Assembly: GCF_003864295.1 (NCBI RefSeq)
Contig: NZ_BDQK01000005.1
Coordinates: forward strand, 124,001 to 188,000
DNA length: 64,000 nt
Source: Aphanothece sacrum FPU1
GTDB taxonomy: Bacteria > Cyanobacteriota > Cyanobacteriia > Cyanobacteriales > Microcystaceae
Reading direction: 5' to 3'
Shown here one piece after another: positions 18,367-27,510 of the stretch. The translations under genes were made by a program, and so were the position numbers. The stretch's first letter is position 1. Each line of letters begins with the position of its first letter. The notes under the pieces were generated by a model. It was not told the DNA's origin. It worked only from the letters and a program-made list of their open reading frames with translations, and did no database searches.

Positions 18367-18786
18367 CTATATATACTCCTCCTCATTACTAATAAACTTA
18401 GTTTTGATGGGTAATTTTTGAGCCGCAAGTCGCATCGCTTCACGAGCAATAGGTTCAGTTACTCCAGATAATTCAAACAGTAACCGCCCTGGTTTAATAA
18501 CAGCTACCCAAAATTCGGGGGAACCTTTACCTGAACCCATCCGAGTTTCAGCCGGTCGCATGGTGACAGGTTTATCAGGAAAAACTCGAATCCAGATTTT
18601 GCCACCCCGACGGATATAACGGGTCATGGCGCGTCGAGCAGCTTCAATTTGACGGGCGGTGAGCCAACAGGGTTCAGTCGCTTGGAGGGCGTATTCTCCA
18701 AAGTTGAGGGTACTACCCCGTTGGGCCAACCCTCTCATCCGTCCGCGCTGTTGTTTTCGGAATTTAGTTCTTCTAGGACTTAACAT
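18367..18786 (-). CDS. rplP: 50S ribosomal protein L16
   Basis: L16 of 139 residues: [40 protein letters not shown], and [18 protein letters not shown]-like [17 protein letters not shown]. It helps position tRNAs in the A site. The gene sits between rpsC and rpmC. Confidence 0.98.
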   Translation of the reverse strand: MLSPRRTKFRKQQRGRMRGLAQRGSTLNFGEYALQATEPCWLTARQIEAARRAMTRYIRRGGKIWIRVFPDKPVTMRPAETRMGSGKGSPEFWVAVIKPGRLLFELSGVTEPIAREAMRLAAQKLPIKTKFISNEEEYI

Positions 18787-18821
18787 GATCAGTTGATAGT
18801 TAATTGACTATACATTTTTAA

Positions 18822-19544
18822 CTATTCGTCAGAACGATCTTCAAACTGTGGTTTGCGTCGCCCACGACGGGGAGCTTGAGCGGGAACTGGAACCGGAATA
18901 TCTTCTTGTCCAGGAATAATTTCCCCTTTAAATACCCACACTTTCACCCCTAAAATCCCATAGATTGTTTGGGCGGTGCGGTAAGAATAATCAATGTCGG
19001 CCCGTAAAGTATGTAAGGGAACTCGTCCTTCGCGGACCCATTCTGTCCGAGCAATTTCAGCCCCGTTGAGACGGCCACTGACTTGTATTTTAATGCCTTT
19101 GACTTCAGCCCTTTGGGCCCGTTGAATGGCTTGGCGTACGACTCGACGGAAGGAAACCCGTCTTTCTAATTGTTGGGTAATATATTCAGCAATTAGAGCC
19201 GCATCCGCATCAACTCGTGATACTTCAATGACATTAATGCGGATTTGGCGGTTGCTGCCTAATTCCTTTTGTAAACCGACCCGTAATTGCTCAATGCCGC
19301 TTCCACCGCGACCTACCACTACACCGGGGCGAGCGGTATGAATGCTTAAGTCAATCTGATCGGCTTTACGCTCGATCCGAATATCCGCAATTCCGGCGTT
19401 ACTTAGGTTTTTCTCAACATATTTCCGAATTTTGAGGTCTTCCTGTAATAGCTCAGGATAGCGTCTACCATCGGCATACCAACAAGATTTATGATCTTTG
19501 GTAACACCGAGACGAAAACCGACTGGATGTATTTTCTGTCCCAT
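18822..19544 (-). CDS. rpsC: 30S ribosomal protein S3
   Basis: S3 of 240 residues. The N-terminal KH domain has the GxxG loop in [18 protein letters not shown]. The C-terminal part contains [20 protein letters not shown] and [18 protein letters not shown]. The end is proline and arginine rich ([15 protein letters not shown]). It binds mRNA at the entry channel. Confidence 0.98.
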   Translation of the reverse strand: MGQKIHPVGFRLGVTKDHKSCWYADGRRYPELLQEDLKIRKYVEKNLSNAGIADIRIERKADQIDLSIHTARPGVVVGRGGSGIEQLRVGLQKELGSNRQIRINVIEVSRVDADAALIAEYITQQLERRVSFRRVVRQAIQRAQRAEVKGIKIQVSGRLNGAEIARTEWVREGRVPLHTLRADIDYSYRTAQTIYGILGVKVWVFKGEIIPGQEDIPVPVPAQAPRRGRRKPQFEDRSDE

Positions 19545-19578
19545 TTGGTTCTTGGGGTAAAGAGGTTAGGAATGTAAA

Positions 19579-19941
19579 TTAATCATCAGTTACCTCAGAG
19601 GCAACAGCGATCGTAATATGACAGGTAGGTTTGCGAATTTGATAAGCCCTACCTTGGGCCCGGGGCCGAAAGCGTTTTAAACTGGGGCCGCCATCCGCAT
19701 AAGCTTGACTCACGACTAAAGTAGTCCTGTCTAGTCCCTGGTTATGTTCAGCATTAGCCGCCGCCGATCGCAATACTTTGACAATCGGTTCACAAGCGCG
19801 ATAAGGCATGAATTCAAGAATCATCAATGCCTCACGATAGGAACGCCCACGAATCTGATCTAACACTCGTCGCACTTTAAAGGGTGACATCCGAATGTAG
19901 CGAGCGATGGCTTTGGCTTCGGTTGTTGTATCAACTGCCAT
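19579..19941 (-). CDS. rplV: 50S ribosomal protein L22
   Basis: L22 of 120 residues: [20 protein letters not shown], then [20 protein letters not shown] and [20 protein letters not shown]. The last of these is the beta-hairpin that lines the exit tunnel and is altered in macrolide-resistant mutants. It lies between rpsS and rpsC. Confidence 0.98.
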   Translation of the reverse strand: MAVDTTTEAKAIARYIRMSPFKVRRVLDQIRGRSYREALMILEFMPYRACEPIVKVLRSAAANAEHNQGLDRTTLVVSQAYADGGPSLKRFRPRAQGRAYQIRKPTCHITIAVASEVTDD

Positions 19942-19974
19942 AATTAATCAATTACCCGTAATGACGTAATTCGG

Positions 19975-20256
19975 TTATCTTCGACCCGATTTTTTATCGC
20001 TTTTGGCGTGTCCCCTAAAGGTTCGGGTAGGAGCAAATTCTCCTAATTTATGTCCCACCATTTGTTCGGAAACATAGATAGGGACGTGCTGTTTGCCGTT
20101 GTGAACGGCGATGGTATGGCCCACCATATCTGGGAGAATGGTAGAAGACCTAGACCAAGTTTTAATCACCTGTTTATCCCCTCTCTCGTTGAGTTTTTCA
20201 ATTTTTGAGAGGAGACTGTCCGCAACAAAGGGACCTTTTTTTAACGAGCGAGCCAT
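19975..20256 (-). CDS. rpsS: 30S ribosomal protein S19
   Basis: S19 of 93 residues: [40 protein letters not shown], and [19 protein letters not shown]. It forms a complex with S13 in the head of the 30S subunit. It follows rplB by 44 bp. Confidence 0.98.
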   Translation of the reverse strand: MARSLKKGPFVADSLLSKIEKLNERGDKQVIKTWSRSSTILPDMVGHTIAVHNGKQHVPIYVSEQMVGHKLGEFAPTRTFRGHAKSDKKSGRR

Positions 20257-20300
20257 AAGTAATTCAACAATGAAACGACAAAGGCTAAAATAAAAGCCAT

Positions 20301-21134
20301 TTAGCCTTGATTGCGACGGCGTACAATTAACTTGGAACTGGCTTTTTTCTTGTTCCGAGTTTTGGCTCCTAATGTGGGTTTACCCCAAGGAGTAACGGGG
20401 CCGCTTCTGCCAATGGGAGCGCGTCCTTCTCCACCTCCATGGGGGTGATCCACAGGGTTCATGACACTTCCCCTAACATGGGGTCTGCGTCCTAAATGAC
20501 GAGTTCTTCCGGCTTTTCCTAACGTGATGTTACGATCCTCGATATTGCCGACTTTCCCCAAGGTGGCATAGCACTCTTTTCGTACCATACGCACTTCTTT
20601 TGAGGGCAGTCTGAGGGTAACATAATCTCCCTCTTTGGCTACAACTTGAGCCGCCGCACCGGCTGCCCGTACCATTTGGCCCCCTCTACCGGGTACTAAT
20701 TCAACGTTATGAACTTCGCTTCCTAAAGGAACCCGAAATAAGGGAAGGGCGTTACCCACTTCAAAGGGTGAATTTTCGCCAGAAATGACCGTAGTACCTA
20801 CTGCTAAACCGGCCGGAGCAAGAATATATCTCTTTTCTCCATCTTGATAGAATAGTAGGGCTAAACGAGCGTTACGGTTGGGATCATATTCGATGGCGGC
20901 GACTTTGGCGGGAATATCATATTTATCCCGACGAAAATCTACGATCCGGTACAATCTTTTGTGTCCACCACCGCGATGACGACTGGTGATCACGCCGCGA
21001 TTATTGCGACCTTTCTGATTGTGTTTGTAGGTGGTTAGCGATTTTTCCGGCTCACTTTTGGTAATCTCCGCAAAGTCTGATACAGATGCTTGTCGGGTTC
21101 CAGGAGTGTAGGGCCGATAGGAACGAATACCCAT
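20301..21134 (-). CDS. rplB: 50S ribosomal protein L2
   Basis: L2 of 277 residues, close to the peptidyl transferase centre. Seen: [40 protein letters not shown], and the conserved [19 protein letters not shown] with the essential histidine. It follows rplW after a 78-bp gap with short tandem repeats. Confidence 0.99.
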   Translation of the reverse strand: MGIRSYRPYTPGTRQASVSDFAEITKSEPEKSLTTYKHNQKGRNNRGVITSRHRGGGHKRLYRIVDFRRDKYDIPAKVAAIEYDPNRNARLALLFYQDGEKRYILAPAGLAVGTTVISGENSPFEVGNALPLFRVPLGSEVHNVELVPGRGGQMVRAAGAAAQVVAKEGDYVTLRLPSKEVRMVRKECYATLGKVGNIEDRNITLGKAGRTRHLGRRPHVRGSVMNPVDHPHGGGEGRAPIGRSGPVTPWGKPTLGAKTRNKKKASSKLIVRRRNQG

Positions 21135-21139
21135 TTTAG

Positions 21140-21210
21140 TTATTTGTTGTTAGTTATTAGTTGATAGTTTTTAGTTGATAGTTATTCACTATTGACTATT
21201 GACTATTCAC
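21140..21210. repeat. Short tandem repeats (TTAGTTGATAG type)
   Basis: The rplW-rplB gap is made of TTGTTAGTTATTAGTTGATAG and TTCACTATTGACTATTGACT units. These are imperfect heptamers of the type seen at 779 and 15890. Confidence 0.55.
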
Positions 21211-21212
21211 TG

Positions 21213-21515
21213 TTACACATCGGGGAATAATACGATGGAGTCTCCTTCTTCTAAGGTCACAATAGCTCGTTTATATAAAGCTTTGTAACCCATAAATTTA
21301 CCGACACGACGCTTTTTGCGAGGAGGACGCATTGTATTAACTCCTACTACATTGACCTCAAATAGTTGCTCAATGGCCGCTTTAATTTGGGGTTTCGTCG
21401 CTTTAGGTACAACGTCAAAGACATATTTATTTTGCTCTAGGAGCAAAGTTGCTTTTTCGGTAATAATTGGCTTGATAATTAAATCTGCCAATTCTCGTAA
21501 GGTGGCTTTAGTCAC
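21213..21515 (-). CDS. rplW: 50S ribosomal protein L23
   Basis: L23 of 100 residues: [51 protein letters not shown] and [16 protein letters not shown]. It is the docking site for trigger factor at the tunnel exit. Its start overlaps the rplD end by 8 bp, indicating translational coupling. Confidence 0.98.
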   Translation of the reverse strand: MTKATLRELADLIIKPIITEKATLLLEQNKYVFDVVPKATKPQIKAAIEQLFEVNVVGVNTMRPPRKKRRVGKFMGYKALYKRAIVTLEEGDSIVLFPDV

Positions 21516-22140
21516 AGTAAACCTCCTGGATTTTTTCTAAAGCTTCGGAGGTGGCTACCAGTTTATCCGCATTCAATATGTCGTATATATTGAGGCTGTC
21601 GGCTCGTAACAATGTTACATAAGGAATATTCCGAATCGATAAATAGACGTTTTCGGGAGGAGCAACTAGGATCAAAGCAACTTTTTGCTTCCCGTCAATA
21701 CCCCATCTATTCAGGGCTGCCACGAATTCTTTGGTTTTGGGTTGAGACAAATGTTCGGCAAAGTTTTCTACTACGACTAGATCCTCAGCGCGACTATTTA
21801 TCGCCGTTCTCAGGGCTAAACGACGTTCTTTGCGATTCATTTTCAGGTCAAAATCTCGCGGTTTGGGCCCAAAAATTACGCCCCCTCCTCGCCATAGGGG
21901 TGAACGAATTGATCCGGCTCTAGCTCGTCCGGTTCCTTTTTGTCGCCAGGGTTTACGTCCTCCTCCTCTCACTTCTGAGCGGGTTTTACTGGAGGCTGTT
22001 CCTTGACGAGCGTTAGTCATTTGACGTACTAAGGCTCGGTGAACAATATGGGCGGCGTTTTCTTCTTTGGCCACTTTTAATTCTAAGGTGGCTTCGCCTA
22101 CTTGTTCCCCTTCCCAGTTTTTAACGATACAGTTAACCAT
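21508..22140 (-). CDS. rplD: 50S ribosomal protein L4
   Basis: L4 of 210 residues, beginning [20 protein letters not shown]. The long loop that reaches into the exit tunnel is [20 protein letters not shown] and [20 protein letters not shown]. The ATG at 22140 is preferred to one four codons upstream. In E. coli L4 represses the S10 operon through the mRNA leader; whether the cyanobacterial protein does so on the leader at 22838-23094 is unknown. Confidence 0.97.
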   Translation of the reverse strand: MVNCIVKNWEGEQVGEATLELKVAKEENAAHIVHRALVRQMTNARQGTASSKTRSEVRGGGRKPWRQKGTGRARAGSIRSPLWRGGGVIFGPKPRDFDLKMNRKERRLALRTAINSRAEDLVVVENFAEHLSQPKTKEFVAALNRWGIDGKQKVALILVAPPENVYLSIRNIPYVTLLRADSLNIYDILNADKLVATSEALEKIQEVYCD

Positions 22141-22198
22141 AGTTGTGATCACTCATCAGTTTTCGGTTTTTTTGTCTATCCTAAAAATGGATGACTTT

Positions 22199-22837
22199 TT
22201 ATTTACCGACAGTTTTAGTAGGGGTTATATTTAGCAGTGTACCTGGTTTGCCGGGAACGGCTCCTTTGATCAGTATTAGGTTGCGCTCAGCATCAACTCT
22301 AACCACTGTTAAATGACGGATGGTGACTTGGGTATTCCCATATTGTCCGGCCATGCGTTTTCCTGGATAAACCCGTCCAGGTGTGGTTCCTGCTCCGGTT
22401 GAACCTGGTTGGCGATGGTTTTTTGAGCCGTGGCTCATTGGTCCTCGTTTGAAGTTATGCCGCTTTTGATAGCCGGCAAACCCACGCCCCATCGATTTTC
22501 CGGCGACATCTACTAAGTCCCCTGCTTTAAATAGGTCTGCTTTGATGGCGTTTCCTATTTCATAGGGGGTGAGATCTTCGGTTCGATATTCTTTTAAATG
22601 GCGTACTGGTGCCGTATCTGTTTTTTTCAAATGCCCTAATTCTGGTTTAGTCAGGGCTTTCTCTTTTACTTCTAAATAGCCAATCTGGATGGCACTATAG
22701 CCATCTGTATCACGGGTTTTGACCTGAGTAATGGGACAAGGTCCCGCTTGAACTACAGTTACAGGAATGGCTAGTCCTGTTTCTGCGTCAAAAATCTGGG
22801 TCATGCCGAGTTTCGTGCCGAGGAGACCGACAGTCAC
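22199..22837 (-). CDS. rplC: 50S ribosomal protein L3, GTG start
   Basis: L3 of 212 residues: (M)[59 protein letters not shown] and [18 protein letters not shown]. The start codon is GTG with AGAGG about 8 bases upstream. It is the first gene of the long cluster; rpsJ (S10), which heads the operon in E. coli, is absent here as in other cyanobacteria. Confidence 0.98.
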   Translation of the reverse strand: MTVGLLGTKLGMTQIFDAETGLAIPVTVVQAGPCPITQVKTRDTDGYSAIQIGYLEVKEKALTKPELGHLKKTDTAPVRHLKEYRTEDLTPYEIGNAIKADLFKAGDLVDVAGKSMGRGFAGYQKRHNFKRGPMSHGSKNHRQPGSTGAGTTPGRVYPGKRMAGQYGNTQVTIRHLTVVRVDAERNLILIKGAVPGKPGTLLNITPTKTVGK

Positions 22838-23094
22838 GGATGTTTTCCTCTACTAAACGACAGGTTTGAGACAATCAAGTCATTTCCCAACAGCCAGGAG
22901 GTTATTACCCCTAACTTTCATGGGTTAACTTGAAAGCAGATGTAGGTATATCAAGAAGATGCTTGATGTACATTTAACCAGGTGATGGCTCTGGTTAAGG
23001 GTTTATTGCCGTTTTACCTTCGAGACTTAAGGGCTTTTCCCTCAGTATCCCAAAGCGGCGAGCAATTTAAGTCATAGCCGTTTTTTGGCCACAA
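22838..23094 (-). promoter_or_regulatory. Structured 5' leader of the rplC (S10-type) operon
   Basis: About 257 nt lie between the predicted transcription start (near 23094) and the rplC GTG. There are four inverted repeats: GACTTAA/TTAAGTC (23024-23030 with 23067-23073, enclosing GGGAAAAGCCC), TTAACCAG/CTGGTTAA (22974-22998), ATCAAG/CTTGAT (22950-22967) and CTTTCA/TGAAAG (22915-22936). Such a chain of hairpins suggests an autoregulatory ribosomal-protein leader. This function is inferred. Confidence 0.5.
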
Positions 23095-23100
23095 TCAAAC

Positions 23101-23130
23101 ATTATAGACTAAATGATTGTATAAGATCAA
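23101..23130 (-). promoter_or_regulatory. Sigma-70-type promoter of the ribosomal protein cluster
   Basis: On the minus strand TTGATC (23130-23125) and a perfect TATAAT (23106-23101) are separated by 18 bp. This is the best promoter match in the gap between rplC and the divergent yefM-like gene. Confidence 0.65.
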
Positions 23131-23256
23131 GTGTTGATTAATCTTTTTTTCTGATGGGGTTCAGGTGCGATCGCCAAAGTCAGTGTATTGATCAGTCAGC
23201 TTTAAAGGAAACCTAAGAAAACATGGTACAATGAGTTGTAGGAGTTTGGGTGGGTA

Positions 23257-23520
23257 ATGGAAATTTTCAGTGCAAGTGAGGCAAGGGCTAAATTGTTTAG
23301 TCTGGTTGAACAGGTCAATAAAGACCATTTACCACGAATTATCACCAGTCAGCAAGGTGATGCTGTGCTACTGTCTAAAGACGATTGGGAAAGTATTCAA
23401 GAAACTCTCTATTTACAGTCAATACCAGGCTTGATGGAGTCTATTAGAGAGGCTGAACAAGCAAAAGATTGGATATCTGAAGAAGAATTTATGCAAGAAT
23501 TTAATGAACTGGAAGATTGA
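23257..23520 (+). CDS. YefM/Phd family antitoxin
   Basis: An 87-residue protein of the Phd/YefM type: MEIFSASEARAKLFSLVEQV, then ITSQQGDAVLLSKDDWESIQ and ETLYLQSIPGL, the N-terminal DNA-binding and dimer part. The acidic C-terminus (KDWISEEEFMQEFNELED) is the toxin-binding tail. A TACAAT -10 box (23227-23232) and GTAGGAG precede it. It overlaps the following toxin frame by 17 bp, as in intact yefM-yoeB operons, but that toxin is broken. Confidence 0.88.
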   Translation: MEIFSASEARAKLFSLVEQVNKDHLPRIITSQQGDAVLLSKDDWESIQETLYLQSIPGLMESIREAEQAKDWISEEEFMQEFNELED

Positions 23521-23758
23521 ATTTAGTCGTACTGCTTTAAAAGATGCAAAAAAATTGAAAGGGGCCAACTTAGAGGAAAATTTGAAATCCTTACTGAAAA
23601 TCATCAAACAAAATCCCTATGAACCGCCCTATGAGAAACTATTAGGTAATCTCAAGGGATATTATTCAAGACGAATCAATCCCCAAAATCCTTTTTCAAG
23701 ATTTTTGATGTTGTCGAGGGCTTTAATATACCATTCCATATTGCCTTGCTGCGAGTAA
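23504..23758 (+). pseudogene. Truncated YoeB/RelE family toxin
   Basis: The first ~60 codons are a good YoeB/Txe N-terminus: MNWKIEFSRTALKDAKKLKG, then QNPYEPPYEKLLGNLKGYYS and RRINPQN. A normal YoeB continues with a strand carrying an Arg and a C-terminal His-Tyr active site. Here, after RRINPQN, the frame runs into the tail of a minus-strand TPR fragment and ends FSRFLMLSRALIYHSILPCC. The catalytic C-terminus is therefore missing, so the toxin is probably inactive while its antitoxin gene stays intact. Confidence 0.75.
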
Positions 23759-23974
23759 AGTTGTGCTGCTTGATTGTAGTCTGCGATCGCACCTTGCTTG
23801 TCTCCTAAGGTTTTCTTGGCTATGCCCCGATTGTTGTAGGCATCAGCATAGTATTGAAATAGCTTGATTGTAGTCAGCGATCGCACCTTGCTTGTCTCCT
23901 GATTGACTTTTATTATAGGCACGGTTAAACCATTCCTCGGCGGTCAATTGTGCGGTTTCGGGATTCTCAGTCAT
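23690..23974 (-). pseudogene. Frameshifted tetratricopeptide repeat (TPR) gene
   Basis: The minus-strand start ATG at 23974 has GGGGAAA upstream and reads MTENPETAQLTAEEWFNRAY then SGDKQGAIADYNQA before a stop. A one-base shift at CAAGCTATTTCAATAC (an extra T) restores the other part: YADAYNNRGIAKKTLGDKQG, AIADYNQAAQLYSQQG and WYIKALDNIKNLEK. The two GDKQGAIADYNQA repeats each carry GCGATCGC. The 3' end runs into the truncated yoeB gene, so both genes lost their ends at this junction. Confidence 0.7.
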
Positions 23975-23991
23975 TTGTCAATTTCCCCTTA

Positions 23992-24114
23992 CTACTTTTC
24001 GATTCTAGCAATATCAGCCCTACGTTCGGTGGGATCGGTTTCCCACTCGGTTCCACCAATACCAAAAGGGAGATTTATCGATATTGTTTTTGGTACAAGA
24101 GGGTCTTTTTTCAT
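23992..24114 (-). CDS. Small ORF or gene remnant upstream of the TPR gene
   Basis: A 40-codon frame on the minus strand reads MKKDPLVPKTISINLPFGIG then GTEWETDPTERRADIARIEK and ends with TAG, 18 bp before the TPR start. The composition (FGIGGTEWETDPTERR) looks like real protein rather than chance, and it may be the N-terminus of a longer cyanobacterial protein of unknown function that has been cut short. No Shine-Dalgarno sequence is obvious. I cannot name a family. Confidence 0.4.
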   Translation of the reverse strand: MKKDPLVPKTISINLPFGIGGTEWETDPTERRADIARIEK

Positions 24115-24168
24115 GGCTGAGACTTGTACGGGTAAGATAGAAAGAGCAGGTTTATCAGGACTTCCTCA

Positions 24169-25464
24169 ATGCTCGATTCTTTGCCTAAGCCAGTTTCTCT
24201 CAATAACCCAGTGATTCAACGTTTACCTAATGGTTTGACCATTATTGCGGAACAAATGCCTGTAGACGCTGTTAACCTCAATCTCTGGTTCAAGGTAGGT
24301 TCTGCCCTCGAATCTGATGAAATCAATGGCATGGCTCATTTTTTAGAGCATATGATCTTTAAGGGAACGCCCCGGTTAGCTAGTGGAGAGTTTGAACGCT
24401 TGATTGAAGAACGGGGGGCTGTCACCAATGCGGCCACTTCTCAAGAGTATACCCATTATTATATCACCAGTGCGCCCTCAGATTTTGCTCACTTGACCCC
24501 GTTACAGTTGGAAGTTGTCTTAAATGCTAGTATTCCCGATGAAGCCTTTGAACGGGAAAGAATGGTAGTCTTAGAGGAGATTCGTCGCTCTGATGATAAC
24601 CCCCGTCGTCGCACATTTTATCGGGCTATGGAAACGGGTTTTGAGTCTTTACCTTATCGTCGTCCAGTATTAGGTCCCACTTATGTGATTGAACAGTTAA
24701 AATCGCAACAAATGCGGACTTTTCATGATACTTGGTATCAACCTAATTCAATGACGGCGGTGGCTGTTGGCAATCTTCCCACAAAACAGTTAATTGATAT
24801 TGTAGCAGATAGTTTTGAGCAAACTTATACTGTTAAGAATTATCAAGAAAGTTTGCCAAAAGAAAGTTTAATTGAACTTACTCCAGAAGCCCCGTTTACT
24901 GATATTGTAAGACGAGAGTATGAAGATAATACTTTACAACAAGCTCGTTTAATAATGATGTGGCGAGTTCCTGGATTAATTGACTTACATGAAACCTATA
25001 CTTTAGATGTGTTGTCGGTGATTTTAGGTCAAGGAAAATTGTCTCGTTTATTTCGAGATTTACGAGAAGATAGGGGTTTAGTTACTCGTATTAGTGCTAG
25101 TAATATGACTCAAGAAATTCAAGGTGTTTTTTATATTTCAAGTCAGTTAGTGTCTGAAAATATTCCCAAAGTGGAGAGACTTATTATTGAACATTTGCAG
25201 CAAATTCAAATAGAATCAGTCACAGAAGCAGAATTAAATCGGATTCGCACTCAAGTATCTAATCGGTTTATTTTTGGCAATGAAAGACCAAGCGATCGCG
25301 CTAATCTTTACGGGTATTATTATTCTCAGTTAGGTGATTTAGAACCCGCCTTAACTTATCCTAATACTATTCAATCTTTGACCAAAACTGATATTCAATT
25401 AGCTGCTCAAAAGTATCTCAAAACTGATGCTTATGGCATCACAATTGTCAAGCCTAACCATTAG
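24169..25464 (+). CDS. M16 family zinc metallopeptidase (processing-peptidase-like)
   Basis: The 431 residues have the inverted zinc motif HxxEH in GMAHFLEHMIFKGTPRLASG and the distal glutamate in the region ERERMVVLEEIRRSDDNPRR. The C-terminal half begins near VRREYEDNTLQQARLIMMWR and contains LSVILGQGKLSRLFRDLRED, typical of M16B peptidases (PqqL, mitochondrial processing peptidase relatives). No signal peptide is seen. Cyanobacteria often have tandem M16 genes, but here only one is present. The substrate is unknown. Confidence 0.93.
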   Translation: MLDSLPKPVSLNNPVIQRLPNGLTIIAEQMPVDAVNLNLWFKVGSALESDEINGMAHFLEHMIFKGTPRLASGEFERLIEERGAVTNAATSQEYTHYYITSAPSDFAHLTPLQLEVVLNASIPDEAFERERMVVLEEIRRSDDNPRRRTFYRAMETGFESLPYRRPVLGPTYVIEQLKSQQMRTFHDTWYQPNSMTAVAVGNLPTKQLIDIVADSFEQTYTVKNYQESLPKESLIELTPEAPFTDIVRREYEDNTLQQARLIMMWRVPGLIDLHETYTLDVLSVILGQGKLSRLFRDLREDRGLVTRISASNMTQEIQGVFYISSQLVSENIPKVERLIIEHLQQIQIESVTEAELNRIRTQVSNRFIFGNERPSDRANLYGYYYSQLGDLEPALTYPNTIQSLTKTDIQLAAQKYLKTDAYGITIVKPNH

Positions 25465-25554
25465 TGATTTTAAATTAATAATTAGGTTGATATAAATTAA
25501 CATTTCTGTTTTAAGAAGTGTTAAAATAGTTCAAAAACATTATGTTTGCCTATT

Positions 25555-25627
25555 ACTTATGTACGGGCGGGTTTATCTAAGATATTGGTTGAAAACTAGC
25601 AATTTTAGGAAAAAACCCTCCCCTACT
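25555..25627. repeat. Degenerate R1 palindromic element
   Basis: ACTTATGTACGGGCGGGTTT is followed by a spacer and AAAAAACCCTCCCCTAC. The outer TAATTAC segments seen in complete R1 copies are missing. It begins about 90 bp after the stop codon of the M16 peptidase gene. Confidence 0.45.
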
Positions 25628-25649
25628 TGCAATCGCGCCGAAGGAACTT
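25628..25649. repeat. 22-bp repeat R9 shared with the fbp upstream region
   Basis: TGCAATCGCGCCGAAGGAAC plus TT is identical to the reverse complement of 59719-59740. In both places its AAGGAACTT part points toward the next start codon in coding orientation. Confidence 0.6.
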
Positions 25650-25673
25650 ATTACTTATTACTTAATTAGGTTG

Positions 25674-26558
25674 ATGATGTGGACACAAATTACTGAACAT
25701 ATTAGCCAAGTTACGGTCGAAGATTTTAAGCTGAAAAATCAACGGTCTGTGAGTGGTGGTTGTATTAATCAAGGTTACTCCATAACAAATAATAAAGTCA
25801 CTTATTTTGTTAAAATTAATCAAGCTTCTCAAATAGAAATGTTTGCGGCCGAAGCATTAGGATTAAAACAAATGTCAGAAACTCATACTATTCGAGTTCC
25901 TAAACCGATTTGTTGGGGCATGGCCGAAAGAGTGAGTTATATTGTTTTAGAGTGGTTAGAATTTGGTCGTGGGACTAATGATTCTCGGCAAGAAATGGGA
26001 CGAAAACTTGCTAAAATGCACGCTTATCAAGGTTCTTCTCAGTTTGGTTGGGAACGGAATAATACGATTGGTTCTACACCTCAAGTTAACACTTGGATGG
26101 ATAATTGGGCTGATTTTTTTGCTGAACAAAGGATTGGTTATCAATTAAAATTAGCTAAGCGCAAGGGTGGTAATTTTGGGGACTATTTACAAATAGTAGA
26201 AAAAGTTCGAGGTTTGTTACAAGATAGACAACCTCAACCTTCTTTAGTTCATGGAGATTTATGGTCAGGAAATGTAGCTGTAAGCGAGATAGGAGAACCG
26301 GTTATTTTAGACCCTGCAACCTATTATGGTGATCGAGAGGTTGATATTGCTATGACTGAGTTATTTGGTGGGTTTTCTGGGGCATTTTATCGGGGATATA
26401 ACGAGATTTTACCGTTAGATGAAGGCTATAAAAAGCGTAAAACTATTTATAATCTCTATCATATTCTTAACCATTTTAATCTATTTGGTGGGGGTTATGG
26501 TTCTCAGGCTAATTTGATGATTCAAGAAATTTTAAGCTCTCCCGACATCTTGGTATAA
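25674..26558 (+). CDS. Fructosamine/ketosamine-3-kinase family protein
   Basis: A protein-kinase-like enzyme expected to phosphorylate ketoamines on glycated proteins and so promote deglycation. Seen in order: the glycine-rich SVSGGCINQGYSITNN, the lysine in YFVKINQ, the catalytic loop LVHGDLWSGNVAVS and the metal site ILDPATYYGDREVDIAM. The usual length is about 290, as here. The start could be TTG 25671 or ATG 25674/25677; TTAGG precedes them. The actual substrate is inferred from the family. Confidence 0.93.
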   Translation: MMWTQITEHISQVTVEDFKLKNQRSVSGGCINQGYSITNNKVTYFVKINQASQIEMFAAEALGLKQMSETHTIRVPKPICWGMAERVSYIVLEWLEFGRGTNDSRQEMGRKLAKMHAYQGSSQFGWERNNTIGSTPQVNTWMDNWADFFAEQRIGYQLKLAKRKGGNFGDYLQIVEKVRGLLQDRQPQPSLVHGDLWSGNVAVSEIGEPVILDPATYYGDREVDIAMTELFGGFSGAFYRGYNEILPLDEGYKKRKTIYNLYHILNHFNLFGGGYGSQANLMIQEILSSPDILV

Positions 26559-26584
26559 AATGTATAATTAGCTACAATACTTTA

Positions 26585-26665
26585 TATGGTGGGTTACGAC
26601 GCGCCTTAAAAGTTATGCGTTTTTCATCAAAATCATAGCCGCGTCTAACCCACCCTACGAATTAT
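26585..26665. repeat. Imperfect palindrome with GGTGGGTTACGACGCG arms
   Basis: Left arm GGTGGGTTACGACGCG and right arm CGCGTCTAACCCACCCTAC flank a 40-bp loop. It lies between the convergent kinase and pseudouridine synthase genes, so a bidirectional transcript end is likely. Confidence 0.5.
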
Positions 26666-26706
26666 AAGCTTTACTTATCACCACAGATACGGAAGAATCA
26701 AAAGTT

Positions 26707-27315
26707 TTATTTTAATTTTTCTAGAGAAGATCTTTCTATTGGAGTGATTTGTCGCCATTCTCCAGGTTTTAAGTCCCCTAAGCTCAATTTTTCTAAAGTT
26801 TTACCGGCCTTAAACCCTATAGACACTCGAATTAATCGTAAGGTAGGATAACCAATAGTGGCCGTCATACGCCTAACTTGTCGGTTTCGCCCTTCGGTTA
26901 AACTGATTTCTAGCCAAGCGGTAGGAACGGTTTTCCGATGGCGTATGGGAGGGTTACGGGGTGGTAAATTCGGCGGGGTTGCTAACAGTTGAACTTGGGC
27001 CGGACGAGTCCGATAGTCCTGTATTTGTACCCCTTGACGTAATTGTTCAAGTGTGAATTCATCAGGAATTCGTTCTACTTGTACCCAATAAGTACGAGGA
27101 TGGGCAAATTCTCGATGAGAGAGACGATGTTTTAGGGGGCCATTATTAGTTAATAATAACAATCCTTCACTATCAAGATCGAGTCTTCCCACCGAATAAA
27201 TATTAGGAATGGGAATATAATCTTTTAGAGTTGGACGAGGAGAATTTGGGTTATCTTTATCAGTAAATTGACATAATACCCCATAAGGTTTATTAAATAG
27301 AATGTAGTGATACAT
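26707..27315 (-). CDS. rluE: RsuA/RluE family rRNA pseudouridine synthase
   Basis: Isomerises a uridine in rRNA. The catalytic aspartate is in [20 protein letters not shown], preceded by [16 protein letters not shown]. Further family blocks are [12 protein letters not shown] and [20 protein letters not shown]. The 202 residues lack the N-terminal S4 domain of RsuA and RluB, which points to the RluE type (23S U2457 in E. coli). The exact target here is inferred. Confidence 0.88.
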   Translation of the reverse strand: MYHYILFNKPYGVLCQFTDKDNPNSPRPTLKDYIPIPNIYSVGRLDLDSEGLLLLTNNGPLKHRLSHREFAHPRTYWVQVERIPDEFTLEQLRQGVQIQDYRTRPAQVQLLATPPNLPPRNPPIRHRKTVPTAWLEISLTEGRNRQVRRMTATIGYPTLRLIRVSIGFKAGKTLEKLSLGDLKPGEWRQITPIERSSLEKLK

Positions 27316-27321
27316 ACTTAA

Positions 27322-27477
27322 ATTATGAATTATGAATTATGAATTATGAATTATGAATTATAAATTATAAATTATGAATTATGAATTATAAATTATGAAT
27401 TATGAATTATGAATTATAAATTATAAATTATGAATTATGAATTATAAATTATGAATTATGAATTATGAATTATGAAT
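27322..27477. repeat. Heptanucleotide repeat array (AATTATG/AATTATA)
   Basis: About 22 contiguous 7-bp units, alternating AATTATG and AATTATA, fill the gap between rluE and the next gene. The units are nearly perfect over 155 bp. This is the longest such array of the window; shorter ones are at 17061, 37941 and 61797. Confidence 0.85.
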
Positions 27478-27510
27478 TTAGGAACTAACCCTGGCTACCC
27501 AGGCTTAAAA

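Noticed and set aside
22838-23094. Known riboswitch in the rplC leader
   Set aside because: No recognisable conserved core of a cobalamin, TPP, SAM or glycine riboswitch; kept only as an unclassified structured leader.
27322-27477. CRISPR array or origin iterons
   Set aside because: Contiguous 7-bp units without spacers, no DnaA boxes or dnaA/dnaN genes nearby; typical cyanobacterial heptamer repeats.
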